From the NCBI GenBank assembly GCA_050950205.1, contig JBMNHF010000015.1, positions 1-64,000 of the forward strand: DNA of 64,000 nucleotides, given 5' to 3'. Below are positions 33,292-42,384 of the stretch, piece by piece. The stretch's first letter is position 1; each line of letters begins with the position of its first letter. Both the position numbers and the translations under genes were made by a program. The stretch is from WRAV01 sp050950205. GTDB taxonomy: Bacteria; Bacillota; Clostridia; Oscillospirales; Ruminococcaceae. Under the pieces are notes generated by a model. That model saw nothing but the letters and a program-made list of their open reading frames with translations, ran no database searches and was not told the origin of the DNA.

Positions 33292-35340
33292 ATGAATTCG
33301 ACTCTATTCAATGGGAAAAAGCGCCTTGGGTCATTTGGATGGGTAGTGCTGGCGATACTGGTCCTGTTGAGCGCGGGATTTTGTTTGCAAGCCCCCGTCC
33401 ATGCCGAAGAAAACATTCTGCGGGTTGGCTTTCGCCGCAACGCTGCTCCCTACCACTTTATTGGAAAGGACAGCACCTATCAGGGAATGCACATCGACAT
33501 GATGAACTGGATTGCACGGAAAAAGAACATTCAAGTGATGTATGTGCCTTTTCATACCAACGGCGAATGCCTGAACGCTCTGAATGCGGGAAAGATCGAT
33601 GTGATTTTGGGGCACAAAACCAACGACAGCGCAGCGCTGGGGCTCCAATACACCAGCGAACTTTCCGCCTCTTCTCTTTGCTTGGTTGCACCCCAACATA
33701 TCGCCAGTGCCCTGCAGGATACCGAGAATATAAAAAACTATAGAGCCGTGGTCGAATACGGCTTAATCAGCGCATACACTACCTCCATGGGGGTTAGCGG
33801 CTATCTGGCTCAGGCTGACCAGACCGCTGTATTAGAGGCGCTGCTCTCTCTGCAAGCCGATATAGCACTGTGTGACCGAGATAGCTTTCTCTACCTGCTG
33901 CATGATGCCGGGTTGGCCGAGGACTATACGGTGGTGCGCAGTTATATCTCTCCCATCAGCTATGCGATGCTGCTGCGTGCCACCGATCAGGAGCTGTTTA
34001 CCATGTTGGATACCGCCTTAGCTGAAATGCGGGCGGATGGCAGCTATGAGGAAATTTACAAGCGCTGGACCATATCGGACAGCAGCGGAGTGGATCCCTT
34101 ATTGATCCGCAGGATCTGGCTGATTACGCTTAGCATCGTCCTATTGGCGGCGGGGTTTGCACTGTTTAATTTTGCAATGAATCAAATTTTAAAAAGGCGG
34201 GTGGCCGAAAAGACACAGGAGCTACAGTTGCGGATGCATCAACTGCAACGTGAAAGCAAAATCCGCTATGCCATGATTGAATATGCCTCTGGTGGCATGG
34301 TATCGTTCGATCGGCGGTTTCGCATCCAGCTGATGAACAACGCAGCGATCCGAATGAGCGGCAGCCATCTGGACCAAACGGGCAGTGACGTGCGAAAACT
34401 CCCCATTTTTGGTGAGATTATCGCACAAATGGATCCGCCCCTCTTTGAAGGTGACACGTATGATGAAATCAATCAGCCGACCACAATTCATTTGGGGTCA
34501 ATCGGCTACAGGCGTTGGTATCGGTACAACTGCTACCGCTCCAAAAATGAGCTTGGAGAAAGCAGCGTCTTGATGACGGTAGAGGATATTACAGCTGAAG
34601 AGCGCAAGAAGCAAGAGCTTTTTGAGCAGGAGAAAAAGCAGTCTCTCAATCGGCTGGTTGCAGGAATTGCCCACGAGATCAAAAACCCGCTGATGGCTAT
34701 TCGCACCGCAGCTACCTTGATGAGAGATCAGGGCAGCGATCAAGAAGTGCAGGAGGCGTTTTCCAAATATGTGCCCGATGAAGTGGATCGCATTAATCAG
34801 CTGGTCAACGGGTTGATCCACTATGCGCGCCCGGTGGAAGGGGATTTGGAACGAATCGAATTGTCGAAGGTGGTACAGGAATGTCTCTACCTGACCAAAG
34901 TCGTCACAAAAAAAGCGGGCGTCTTCTACCGGGCCGCACTGGGCGAGGCTATATTTATTTTTGCAAATCGGGATAAGATCAAGCAAGCAATTATTAACAT
35001 CATTGTCAATGGTGTGGAATCCATGGAGCAAAAGCTAGAGAGCAGCCCGGAGCAGCAACCTTTGATGTTGGAAATTTCTGCATACCAAGATGATGCGTTC
35101 GCTTATGTACAAATTCGAGATGAGGGAATGGGAATGAGTGAGGAGGACATACGACTTTGCACCGAACCTTTTTACACCACCAAAGCCAGAGGGACCGGCT
35201 TGGGACTGGCGTTGGTTCAACAGTTTATCAAGGAAAGCGATGGCGTCCTGGAGGTGGAAAGCGAGTTGGGCCGTTACACCTGTATGACCCTGAAATTTCG
35301 GAGGGCAGAAAACAATGAGACGGAGAATTTTAATTATTGA
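33292..35340 (+). CDS. Hybrid periplasmic-binding-domain sensor histidine kinase
   Basis: A 682-aa kinase whose sensor is an amino-acid-binding domain fused to it. Order: signal/anchor (WVVLAILVLLSAGFC), SBP family 3 domain (about 45-270; ENILRVGFRRNAAPYHFIG and GSYEEIYKRWTI are typical), one membrane helix (IWLITLSIVLLAAGFALFNF), a PAS-like domain (about 330-440), then HisKA with phospho-His461 in VAGIAHEIKNPLMAIRTA and HATPase (NIIVNGVESM; RDEGMGMSEED; TGLGLALV). It should sense a small extracellular amino acid or opine directly. The start at 33292 gives the cleanest signal; an ATG at 33262 has a better GGAAGG site and is an alternative. It overlaps the regulator gene by 26 bp. Confidence 0.92.
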   Translation: MNSTLFNGKKRLGSFGWVVLAILVLLSAGFCLQAPVHAEENILRVGFRRNAAPYHFIGKDSTYQGMHIDMMNWIARKKNIQVMYVPFHTNGECLNALNAGKIDVILGHKTNDSAALGLQYTSELSASSLCLVAPQHIASALQDTENIKNYRAVVEYGLISAYTTSMGVSGYLAQADQTAVLEALLSLQADIALCDRDSFLYLLHDAGLAEDYTVVRSYISPISYAMLLRATDQELFTMLDTALAEMRADGSYEEIYKRWTISDSSGVDPLLIRRIWLITLSIVLLAAGFALFNFAMNQILKRRVAEKTQELQLRMHQLQRESKIRYAMIEYASGGMVSFDRRFRIQLMNNAAIRMSGSHLDQTGSDVRKLPIFGEIIAQMDPPLFEGDTYDEINQPTTIHLGSIGYRRWYRYNCYRSKNELGESSVLMTVEDITAEERKKQELFEQEKKQSLNRLVAGIAHEIKNPLMAIRTAATLMRDQGSDQEVQEAFSKYVPDEVDRINQLVNGLIHYARPVEGDLERIELSKVVQECLYLTKVVTKKAGVFYRAALGEAIFIFANRDKIKQAIINIIVNGVESMEQKLESSPEQQPLMLEISAYQDDAFAYVQIRDEGMGMSEEDIRLCTEPFYTTKARGTGLGLALVQQFIKESDGVLEVESELGRYTCMTLKFRRAENNETENFNY

Positions 35341-36688
35341 CGACGAGGAAAGCACCTGTAAGCTTCTTTCTCTTGCGCTGCGTCGGGATTACGATATCCG
35401 ATATGCCACCAGCGCCTGCGCCGGCCTTGCTCTGGTGGAGCAGGAGGACTATGATCTGGTTCTTCTGGACCTGATGATTGGGGACGACGATGGGATCGAA
35501 GTGCTGGGAAAAATCAAGGATTACGACCCTAGCATCGCTGTGATTATGATCACAGCCTTTGGAAACGTGAAAACCTCGGTGGACGCCATGAAAAGGGGCG
35601 CATTTACATACCTTTCCAAGCCGTTGGATTTAGATGAATTGCGGGTATTCATCGCGCAGGCTATGGAAGTTCGCCGGTTAAGCGAGGACATCAGCTTTTT
35701 GACCGGTGAACTCAAGCAACATCATCAATATCAAGAAATGATCGGAAAAAGCCCTCAGATGCAGCGGGTGTATCAGATCATTGAGAAAATAAAAAATGTG
35801 GACTCCAATGTCACCATCACCGGGGAGAGCGGCACCGGCAAAGAGCTGGCCGCCCGCGCCATTCATTATTCTGGCAAGCGGAAAAACGGACGATTTGTGG
35901 TGATCAACTGCGCAGCCATCCCGGAAAATTTGTTGGAGGGGGAACTGTTTGGTCACAAGCGAGGCGCTTTTACCGGCGCTACTCAGGACCGGAAGGGAAG
36001 ATTTGAGCTGGCTGACAAGGGCACCGTTTTTCTGGACGAAATCGGCGATATGCCTTTGGGGCTTCAGAGCAAACTGTTGCGGGTGCTTCAGCAAAAGGAA
36101 TTTTCTCGCTTGGGCTGCTCCGAGGTGCGCAAGGTAGATGTGCGGATTATTGCGGCCACCAACTGCGATCTGGACAAGCTGGTTGGAGAGGGCAAATTTC
36201 GGGAGGATTTGTTCTATCGCCTGCAGGTGATGAACATTGCCATGCCTCCTTTGCGTGAGCGAAAAGAGGATATCCCCCTGCTGTGCAGCCATTTTATCAA
36301 ACGGTTTAATCGGGAGCAAAACAAACAGATCAAGCGCCTTTCCCCCCAAGCCGAGAAGCTTTTAATGGCCTACGATTATCCTGGCAACATCCGGCAACTG
36401 GCCAACATCTTAGAGTATGCCACCATCTTGTCCACAGGGGAGGAGATCGTAGCGGAAAATCTGCCAATCGAGGTGCGAGGCAGGCGGCGGTATGTGGAAA
36501 GAAAATCGGAAGGTGAACTGCCGGAACTTTTGGCCAACCTTCCTCTAAAGGAGATTGAGCGCATTGCCATTCAGGCAACCCTGGAAAAAAATAAGGGACA
36601 TCGAGAAAAAACGGCAAGCATACTGGGGATCAGTCGCCGAAGCCTGCTGAACAAGATAAACGAATATAAGCTAGAAGAGAAGATTTAA
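35315..36688 (+). CDS. Sigma-54-dependent response regulator, NtrC/AtoC family
   Basis: A 457-aa activator paired with the kinase. Receiver domain: IIDDEE (7-12) and phospho-site Asp52 in LVLLDLMIG; Lys102 in YLSKPLD. AAA+ domain: Walker A GESGTGKE (170-177), the sigma-54-contacting loop GAFTGA (217-222) and Walker B VFLDEIGD. The C-terminus has a Fis-type HTH (KTASILGISRRSLLNKINEY). The intact GAFTGA loop shows that it activates sigma-54 polymerase. A perfect -24/-12 promoter lies 89 bp past its stop codon, in front of a peptide importer, which makes the target plain. GGAGGG precedes the ATG. Confidence 0.95.
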   Translation: MRRRILIIDDEESTCKLLSLALRRDYDIRYATSACAGLALVEQEDYDLVLLDLMIGDDDGIEVLGKIKDYDPSIAVIMITAFGNVKTSVDAMKRGAFTYLSKPLDLDELRVFIAQAMEVRRLSEDISFLTGELKQHHQYQEMIGKSPQMQRVYQIIEKIKNVDSNVTITGESGTGKELAARAIHYSGKRKNGRFVVINCAAIPENLLEGELFGHKRGAFTGATQDRKGRFELADKGTVFLDEIGDMPLGLQSKLLRVLQQKEFSRLGCSEVRKVDVRIIAATNCDLDKLVGEGKFREDLFYRLQVMNIAMPPLRERKEDIPLLCSHFIKRFNREQNKQIKRLSPQAEKLLMAYDYPGNIRQLANILEYATILSTGEEIVAENLPIEVRGRRRYVERKSEGELPELLANLPLKEIERIAIQATLEKNKGHREKTASILGISRRSLLNKINEYKLEEKI

Positions 36689-36732
36689 GGGGAAATATTT
36701 TCGCAGCATGCGCAAATATTTCCCCTTTTTTT
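36689..36732 (+). terminator. Terminator of the kinase/regulator operon
   Basis: GGGGAAATATTT and AAATATTTCCCC form a 12-bp stem (with an inner CGC/GCG extension) followed by seven T, starting right after the stop codon. Confidence 0.9.
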
Positions 36733-36777
36733 CTGCGGGGGGACAACATAATCCCCATTTCAAATCATTTTATAACA

Positions 36778-36793
36778 TGGCACGTAATTTGCT
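36778..36793 (+). promoter_or_regulatory. Sigma-54 (-24/-12) promoter of the importer operon
   Basis: TGGCACG, 4 bp, TTGCT: a full match to the sigma-54 consensus with invariant GG and GC in correct spacing. It lies 74 bp before the binding-protein start. An inverted repeat GGGGA-N8-TCCCC at about 36738-36755 is a candidate activator site, although closer than usual upstream sites. Confidence 0.9.
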
Positions 36794-36866
36794 ATTGTAT
36801 GATAGTAGCAGATACCACTACAGGCAAGAAACCACCACAACCATTATATTTATTAGGAGGTAACTG

Positions 36867-38459
36867 ATGAAACGCTATTGTATCCTTGTTTTACTATTGT
36901 GTTTTTGTCTTGTAGCTGCTAGTTGCGCCGGCGGTACAAGCCAAGGCAGTGCACCCGATCCGGGAACCCCGGCTCCCAGCAGCCAGGCCGCACCGGGTCA
37001 GCAGTCAAGTGCTTCTCCTAAAGAACCTAAATACCAAAAGACCATCACCATTGCACCGGCTCTGGACTTTACCGGCATGGATGTACAGAACGAAGCGGGC
37101 GGCACCGCCAAAAGTGTTTTCCTGATGGTGTTTGATTTGCTGGTCATGTACGATACGACAAATTCCGAGTATGTGCCGGGATTAGCCGAATCCTGGACTC
37201 AGCTATCCGATACCTCTTGGGAATTCAAGCTGCGCAAAGGGGTCAAATTCCATGACGGCAGCGATTTTACCGCCAACGACGTCAAATTCACCATTGACCG
37301 GGGGATGACCATGGGGGCCAGCAGCTCCAAATTTGCCTCCATCCAAGAGGTTACCGTAGTCGACCCTCACACGGTTCGCTTAGATCTAAAAACTCCGGAT
37401 AATGACTTAATTTACAAGCTAGCCGAACCCAACACCGTTATACTCAGCGCCAATGCCTTTTCTACCATGAGCGCCGAAGAGGCCACCAAAATCGGTACCG
37501 GTGCTTATAAGTACAACCAATGGGTACAGGGCGACTATCTCTCCCTGATCCGCAATGAAGATTACTGGGGAGGTGTCAAAAAGACGGAGGAGATCGTCAT
37601 TCGATACATTCCCGAAGCCTCCTCCCGACTCATTGCCCTTCAGACCGGAGAAATCGATTATTGCATTGATCCGCCTGCCGTCGACCTGCATTACATCGCC
37701 GAAGACAGCTCGCTCAAGCTGTGGCAAATTCCCAGCTCTAACATACGCCATATTATTATGAACTTCAACGTTGAGCCCTTTAACAACAAGCAGGTACGTC
37801 AAGCGGTTGCCCATGCCCTCAACCGAGAGGACTTGATCGCCTTTGTTTACGAGGGTAATGCAACGCCGGCTTACAACATCATGCACCCCACCAGCGAATT
37901 CTATGTCAATGTTCCTTATTATGAATTTGATCTGGACAAGGCAAGAGCTCTACTGGAGCAGGCAGGGTACCCCAATGGTTTTGCCACCACCATCTACTCC
38001 TCTTCTGGTACCGTTCAAAAAGCAGTGGGTAGCGTGGTGCAGGCCCAACTGGCGGAAATAGGAATTCAGGTTGAAATTCAAGCACTGGAAACTGCCACCT
38101 TTAACGCAGGTGTGGCTCCCGGTGGCACCTATCCTATGGCGGTAGATGGCTGGGGCGGCCATATGGTGGGACCGGACAATGCTCTGCGCAATCCCTTCCA
38201 CTCCAAGGGCAACATCAACCGCAGCAACATCAAGGACCCTTATGTGGATGAGTTGATTGATAAGGCCTTGGGTACTCTTGATTATGACGAACGGACCGCC
38301 CTGTATGCCGAAATTCAGGAGTATATTATGGATTTGGCCAACTGGATTCCCCTGGCGGTAGAGCAGATCAACGTGGGTGTCAAAGCCAACCTTGAGGGAT
38401 TTGAACTGCCTCATGCCCTCGCCCACCGCTGGTACAACCTCTACATTATGGAAGACTAG
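36867..38459 (+). CDS. Peptide/nickel-type ABC transporter substrate-binding lipoprotein (SBP family 5)
   Basis: A 530-aa extracellular binding protein of the Opp/Dpp class. The signal ends at a lipobox (LVAASCAGG, Cys20), followed by a Ser/Pro/Gln linker. Family 5 features are clear: WTQLSDTSWEFKLRKGVKFH with DGSDFTANDVKFTIDR (the domain signature, around residues 110-140), RQAVAHALNREDLI and the late YDERTALYAEIQEYIMD. It is the first gene after the sigma-54 promoter and has AGGAGG 6 nt before ATG. The ligand is not fixed by sequence; family members bind peptides, opines, nickel or glycosides. Confidence 0.95.
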   Translation: MKRYCILVLLLCFCLVAASCAGGTSQGSAPDPGTPAPSSQAAPGQQSSASPKEPKYQKTITIAPALDFTGMDVQNEAGGTAKSVFLMVFDLLVMYDTTNSEYVPGLAESWTQLSDTSWEFKLRKGVKFHDGSDFTANDVKFTIDRGMTMGASSSKFASIQEVTVVDPHTVRLDLKTPDNDLIYKLAEPNTVILSANAFSTMSAEEATKIGTGAYKYNQWVQGDYLSLIRNEDYWGGVKKTEEIVIRYIPEASSRLIALQTGEIDYCIDPPAVDLHYIAEDSSLKLWQIPSSNIRHIIMNFNVEPFNNKQVRQAVAHALNREDLIAFVYEGNATPAYNIMHPTSEFYVNVPYYEFDLDKARALLEQAGYPNGFATTIYSSSGTVQKAVGSVVQAQLAEIGIQVEIQALETATFNAGVAPGGTYPMAVDGWGGHMVGPDNALRNPFHSKGNINRSNIKDPYVDELIDKALGTLDYDERTALYAEIQEYIMDLANWIPLAVEQINVGVKANLEGFELPHALAHRWYNLYIMED

Positions 38460-38555
38460 TCCCGTTCCATTGGTTCCTTGAAACTGGATTACCGGCCGCC
38501 GTGTCCAATGGGTGCGGTGGCCATTCTAAAAATACTTCCAGGCTAGGAGGTTATG

Positions 38556-39485
38556 ATGCGTAAGTATGTTTTTAAGCGCATTATTATGCTCATCCCCATC
38601 ATGCTGGCTGTCTCCTTTATCGTCTACTATATTGTGGATCTTGCACCGGGTGATGTGGTGGATGTGATTGCCGGCAACGAAATGTCAGAAGCGGACAAAA
38701 CGGCCATGCGTGCCGAAATGGGATTGGACGCACCGGTTCTGGTACGTTATTTTCGCTATATGGTTGGCCTGTTGCGGGGGGATTTGGGAATATCTTTTGT
38801 CACCAACCGGGATGTCTTTGCCGTTTACCTGTCGCGGTTGCCCGCCACCCTTTATTTGGCTACCGCCGGCACCGTGGTAGCTTTGACCATCGCCATCCCT
38901 TTGGGAATCACTGCAGCAATTCACCAAAACACTTGGCGAGATAGCATCAGCACCATTCTGGGTTTGTTGGGGTTATCCATTCCCACCTTTTGGCTGGGCC
39001 TGTTGCTGATTATTTTGTTTTCCCTTAAACTGGGGTGGTTTCCCTCCATCGGCAACGACTCAGTTTTGAGCATTGTATTGCCTGCCATTACAGTCGGTTC
39101 GGGGCAGGCGGCCCTTACCATGCGCACCACCCGCTCTTCCATGTTGGAGGTCATTCGCCAGGATTACCTGCGAACTGCCCGAGCCAAGGGAGTCAGCGAA
39201 AAGGTGGTGATCCGCAAGCATGCTTTCAAGAACGCTCTCATTCCAATTCTCACTGTGATTGGCAACCAGTTTGGCGTTGCTCTGGGTGGCGCGGTGATGA
39301 CCGAAACGGTGTTTGCCTGGCCGGGCATCGGCCGGTTAATCGTCGATTCCATCAACAACCGGGATACTCAAATGGTGACCGGCGCCATCATCCTGACCAC
39401 CATGCTTTCCAGTGTTGTCATTCTTTTGGTCGATCTCGCTTATGCGTTTGTGGATCCTCGCATTAAGTCGAGATACATGAAGTGA
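38556..39485 (+). CDS. Oligopeptide/dipeptide-type ABC transporter permease (DppB/OppB)
   Basis: A 309-aa permease with six membrane helices. The N-terminus KYVFKRIIMLIPIMLAVSFI and the EAA loop YLRTARAKGVSEKVVIRKHA (about residues 205-225) are typical for the DppB class. Two consecutive ATGs occur; the second (38556) is 5 nt from AGGAGG and preferred. The 96-bp gap from the binding protein contains CCATTGG and CCAATGG arms around a GC-rich loop, a possible intercistronic stem. Confidence 0.95.
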   Translation: MRKYVFKRIIMLIPIMLAVSFIVYYIVDLAPGDVVDVIAGNEMSEADKTAMRAEMGLDAPVLVRYFRYMVGLLRGDLGISFVTNRDVFAVYLSRLPATLYLATAGTVVALTIAIPLGITAAIHQNTWRDSISTILGLLGLSIPTFWLGLLLIILFSLKLGWFPSIGNDSVLSIVLPAITVGSGQAALTMRTTRSSMLEVIRQDYLRTARAKGVSEKVVIRKHAFKNALIPILTVIGNQFGVALGGAVMTETVFAWPGIGRLIVDSINNRDTQMVTGAIILTTMLSSVVILLVDLAYAFVDPRIKSRYMK

Positions 39486-39495
39486 GGTGAGAAAA

Positions 39496-40398
39496 ATGGG
39501 TCAAAAACCACTCAATCCAATTGCAGACTCTGCTGTCAAACGGTACAAGAAAAGGAGCCAGGCCGCCGAAATCTGGCGCAACTTTAAAAAGCACAGGGGA
39601 GCGCTGATCGGACTTGTCATCCTGGGTTTGATGATTCTTGTAACGGTGATTGCCGGATTCGTAATTGATTACGACTCCCAGATTGTCCGTCAGGTGGCTT
39701 CGCAGCGCCTGCAAAGGCCTTCGTTGCAGCATCCCTTTGGAACCGACCAGTACGGCCGGGATATTCTTCTGCGCATTCTATACGGGGCAAGATATTCCCT
39801 TTCCATCGGCATTGTAGCCGTTTTTGTATCCCTCGCCATCGGGGGAGTGCTGGGTATCATTGCCGGTTATTTTGGCGGAATCATCGAAACCATCATCATG
39901 CGGCTGTGTGACGTATTTTCTTCCATACCGTCCATGCTTTTGGCCATTTGCATTTCTACCGCCTTTGGCGCCAACATGTTTGTCCTAATGATTGCCGTGG
40001 GTGTAGTTACTGTGCCGGCTTTTGCCCGTGTGGCACGGGCGTCCGTGATGACGGTGCGGGACCAGGAGTACATAGAAGCTGCCCATGCGGTAGGAGCAGG
40101 CAGGGGGCGCATTATGTTTATGCATATCCTGCCCAACTCCTTGGCGCCCATCATGGTGCAAATGACAATGCGGGTGGGATCAGCCATCATCACGGCGTCC
40201 TCTCTCAGTTTCATTGGCCTCGGTGTGCCGCCTCCGGCTCCGGAATGGGGCAGCATGCTGGCGGAGGGCAGGTCATTTATCCGGGATTACAGCTACATGA
40301 CCATGTTTCCCGGTATTGCCATTGTGATTACTGTGTTGGCCATTAATTTGATTGGCGATGGTCTGCGGGATGCCATGGATCCCAAGCTCAAGAGATAG
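39496..40398 (+). CDS. Oligopeptide/dipeptide-type ABC transporter permease (DppC/OppC)
   Basis: A 300-aa permease, partner of the DppB-type subunit. The N-terminal cytoplasmic part (EIWRNFKKHRGALIGLVIL), the motif HPFGTDQYGRDILLRILYGA (about residues 75-95) and the EAA loop YIEAAHAVGAGRGRIMFMHI are all typical of DppC. The ATG at 39496 follows GAGGTGAG; an in-frame GTG at 39487 overlaps that site. It starts 10 bp after the DppB-type gene. Confidence 0.95.
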   Translation: MGQKPLNPIADSAVKRYKKRSQAAEIWRNFKKHRGALIGLVILGLMILVTVIAGFVIDYDSQIVRQVASQRLQRPSLQHPFGTDQYGRDILLRILYGARYSLSIGIVAVFVSLAIGGVLGIIAGYFGGIIETIIMRLCDVFSSIPSMLLAICISTAFGANMFVLMIAVGVVTVPAFARVARASVMTVRDQEYIEAAHAVGAGRGRIMFMHILPNSLAPIMVQMTMRVGSAIITASSLSFIGLGVPPPAPEWGSMLAEGRSFIRDYSYMTMFPGIAIVITVLAINLIGDGLRDAMDPKLKR

Positions 40399-40410
40399 GA
40401 GGCAACGCCT

Positions 40411-41412
40411 GTGGAAAATCGGGATCTGATACTGGATATCCAAGATCTGGTCGTCCATTACGAAACAGAAGATGGTGTGGTGGAGGCAGTCAATGGAGTA
40501 AATTTAAAGCTGGCAAAACAGAAGGCGATCGGCCTTGTGGGGGAAACCGGCGCCGGCAAGACCACCACGGCGCTGGCTATGTTGCGCCTTGTCCCAGACC
40601 CACCCGGTGTGATCAAGCGCGGCACCATCTTGCTGGATGGCGAAGACATCATGAAAAAAACGGTGGCGGAGCTGGAACAAATTCGCGGCAAGGATATTTC
40701 CATGATCTTTCAGGATCCCATGACTGCCCTTAACCCCGTTTTTACAGTGGGGGAGCAGATCGCGGAGAGCATTCGCCTGCACGAAAATGTCACCGCTGCA
40801 CAAGCAAACCAGCAGGCCAGAGAAATGCTGGAGTTGGTGGGAATTCCCGGAAACCGCGCCGGTGAATACCCTCACCAGTTTTCTGGTGGTATGAAGCAGC
40901 GTGTAGTCATTGCCATTGCACTGGCCTGCCATACAAAGCTGTTGATTGCCGATGAGCCCACCACCGCTCTGGATGTCACCATCCAAGCGCAGGTATTGGA
41001 GCTTATGAATCAGCTTAAGGAAGATTACCAAACCTCCATGATCATGATTACCCACGACTTGGGCATAGTGGCGGAAACCTGCGATGAGGTAGCTGTCATG
41101 TATGCCGGCAGAATTGTGGAACAAGGCACCCTAGAAGATGTCTTTCACCGAACCCGGCACCCCTATACCGAAGGTTTGTTCAATTCTTTGCCCAATATCA
41201 AAAATAAGGGTGTAAAGCTGCGGCCTATTCCCGGTTTGATGCCCGACCCAACCAATCTCCCCGCCGGATGCTCTTTTTCTCCGCGCTGCCCCTATGTGAC
41301 CGACCTTTGCCGGGAACAAAAACCTGTGCCGAGATGGATGAGCAACACCCACATGGTAGAATGCAGTGCTTACGACAATCCGGCATTTCACTTGGAGAGG
41401 AGGGACAGATAG
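40411..41412 (+). CDS. Peptide-type ABC transporter ATP-binding protein (DppD/OppD)
   Basis: A 333-aa ATPase. Walker A GETGAGKTTTALAM (about 43-56), signature FSGGMKQRVVIAIAL, Walker B LLIADEPTTALDVT and H-loop MIMITHDLGIVAE. The C-terminal oligopeptide-transporter extension ends with the Cys cluster CSFSPRCPYVTDLC, which in this family binds an iron-sulfur cluster. GTG start with AGGAGG upstream, 12 bp after the DppC-type gene and 0 bp before the DppF-type gene. Confidence 0.95.
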   Translation: MENRDLILDIQDLVVHYETEDGVVEAVNGVNLKLAKQKAIGLVGETGAGKTTTALAMLRLVPDPPGVIKRGTILLDGEDIMKKTVAELEQIRGKDISMIFQDPMTALNPVFTVGEQIAESIRLHENVTAAQANQQAREMLELVGIPGNRAGEYPHQFSGGMKQRVVIAIALACHTKLLIADEPTTALDVTIQAQVLELMNQLKEDYQTSMIMITHDLGIVAETCDEVAVMYAGRIVEQGTLEDVFHRTRHPYTEGLFNSLPNIKNKGVKLRPIPGLMPDPTNLPAGCSFSPRCPYVTDLCREQKPVPRWMSNTHMVECSAYDNPAFHLERRDR

Positions 41413-42369
41413 ATGGCAAAAAACTTGGTAGAGGTAAAGGGGCTTACCAAGTACTTTAAAACGCCCCGCGGTCCCTTACATGCCGTGGACGATGTGAGCT
41501 TTTCCATCAAAGAGGGCAGCACCCTTGGAGTGGTAGGGGAATCCGGATGCGGAAAATCAACCACCGGCAGATCAATTCTGCGCTTGATTGAACCCACCAG
41601 CGGACAGGTGATCTTTGACGGTGGCGATGTGCTCCAGTTTACCGAAAAAGAACTGCGCAAAGCTCGAAGGGATATGCAGATCATCTTTCAGGATCCATTT
41701 TCTTCTCTGGATCCCCGCAATACGGTCAGCCAAATTATTGCCGAGCCTTTAAAGATACATCGCATTCTTACAAAAAAAGGTGAAATTGAGGACCGCGTAC
41801 TGGAACTTATGGAGACGGTGGGGCTGGCGGAGCGGCTTTACAACACTTATCCCCATGAACTGGACGGAGGGCGCAGACAGCGCATCGGCATTGCACGGGC
41901 GCTGTCGGTTAACCCCAAATTTATTGTCTGCGATGAGCCGGTATCCGCTCTGGATGTCTCCATTCAGGCTCAAATCCTCAACCTGCTGGGAGAGTTGCAA
42001 GAAAAACTAAAACTTACCTACCTGTTTATCACCCACGACCTGAGTGTGGTTCACTATTTTTCCGACGAGATTGCGGTCATGTATCTGGGCAAGCTGGTCG
42101 AAAAAGCTCCCACCGAGGAATTGTTTCAAAGGCCGCTCCATCCTTATACCCAGGCGCTGCTTTCCGCCATTCCCAGCACCGAGCTGGGGCCGCGCCGGGA
42201 AAGGATCATTCTTCGCGGTGAGGTAACTTCTCCCGTCAATCTGCCGAACGAGTGCCGGTTTGCTGGTCGGTGTTCTTATGTGCGCCCTCAATGCCGGGAG
42301 GACATTCCCCCATTGCGGGAAATAAGACCCAACCATTTTGTCGCCTGCAATTTTCCCTTGGAAGAATGA
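41413..42369 (+). CDS. Peptide-type ABC transporter ATP-binding protein (DppF/OppF)
   Basis: A 318-aa ATPase, second nucleotide-binding subunit. Walker A GESGCGKSTTGRSI (about 42-55), signature region ELDGGRRQRIGIARAL (the usual SGGQ reads DGGR here), Walker B IVCDEPVSALDVS and H-loop FITHDLSVVHY. The C-terminus carries NECRFAGRCSYVRPQC, the same Cys pattern as the DppD-type protein. AGGAGGG precedes the ATG. The altered signature Ser-to-Asp change is seen directly and may be of interest for the ATPase site it contributes to. Confidence 0.93.
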   Translation: MAKNLVEVKGLTKYFKTPRGPLHAVDDVSFSIKEGSTLGVVGESGCGKSTTGRSILRLIEPTSGQVIFDGGDVLQFTEKELRKARRDMQIIFQDPFSSLDPRNTVSQIIAEPLKIHRILTKKGEIEDRVLELMETVGLAERLYNTYPHELDGGRRQRIGIARALSVNPKFIVCDEPVSALDVSIQAQILNLLGELQEKLKLTYLFITHDLSVVHYFSDEIAVMYLGKLVEKAPTEELFQRPLHPYTQALLSAIPSTELGPRRERIILRGEVTSPVNLPNECRFAGRCSYVRPQCREDIPPLREIRPNHFVACNFPLEE

Positions 42370-42384
42370 AGGAGGGTGAAGCCA

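Noticed and set aside
38460..38555. Terminator or riboswitch between the family 5 binding protein and permease genes
   Set aside because: Only a 7-bp stem with a large loop and no T-run; at most a weak intercistronic stem.
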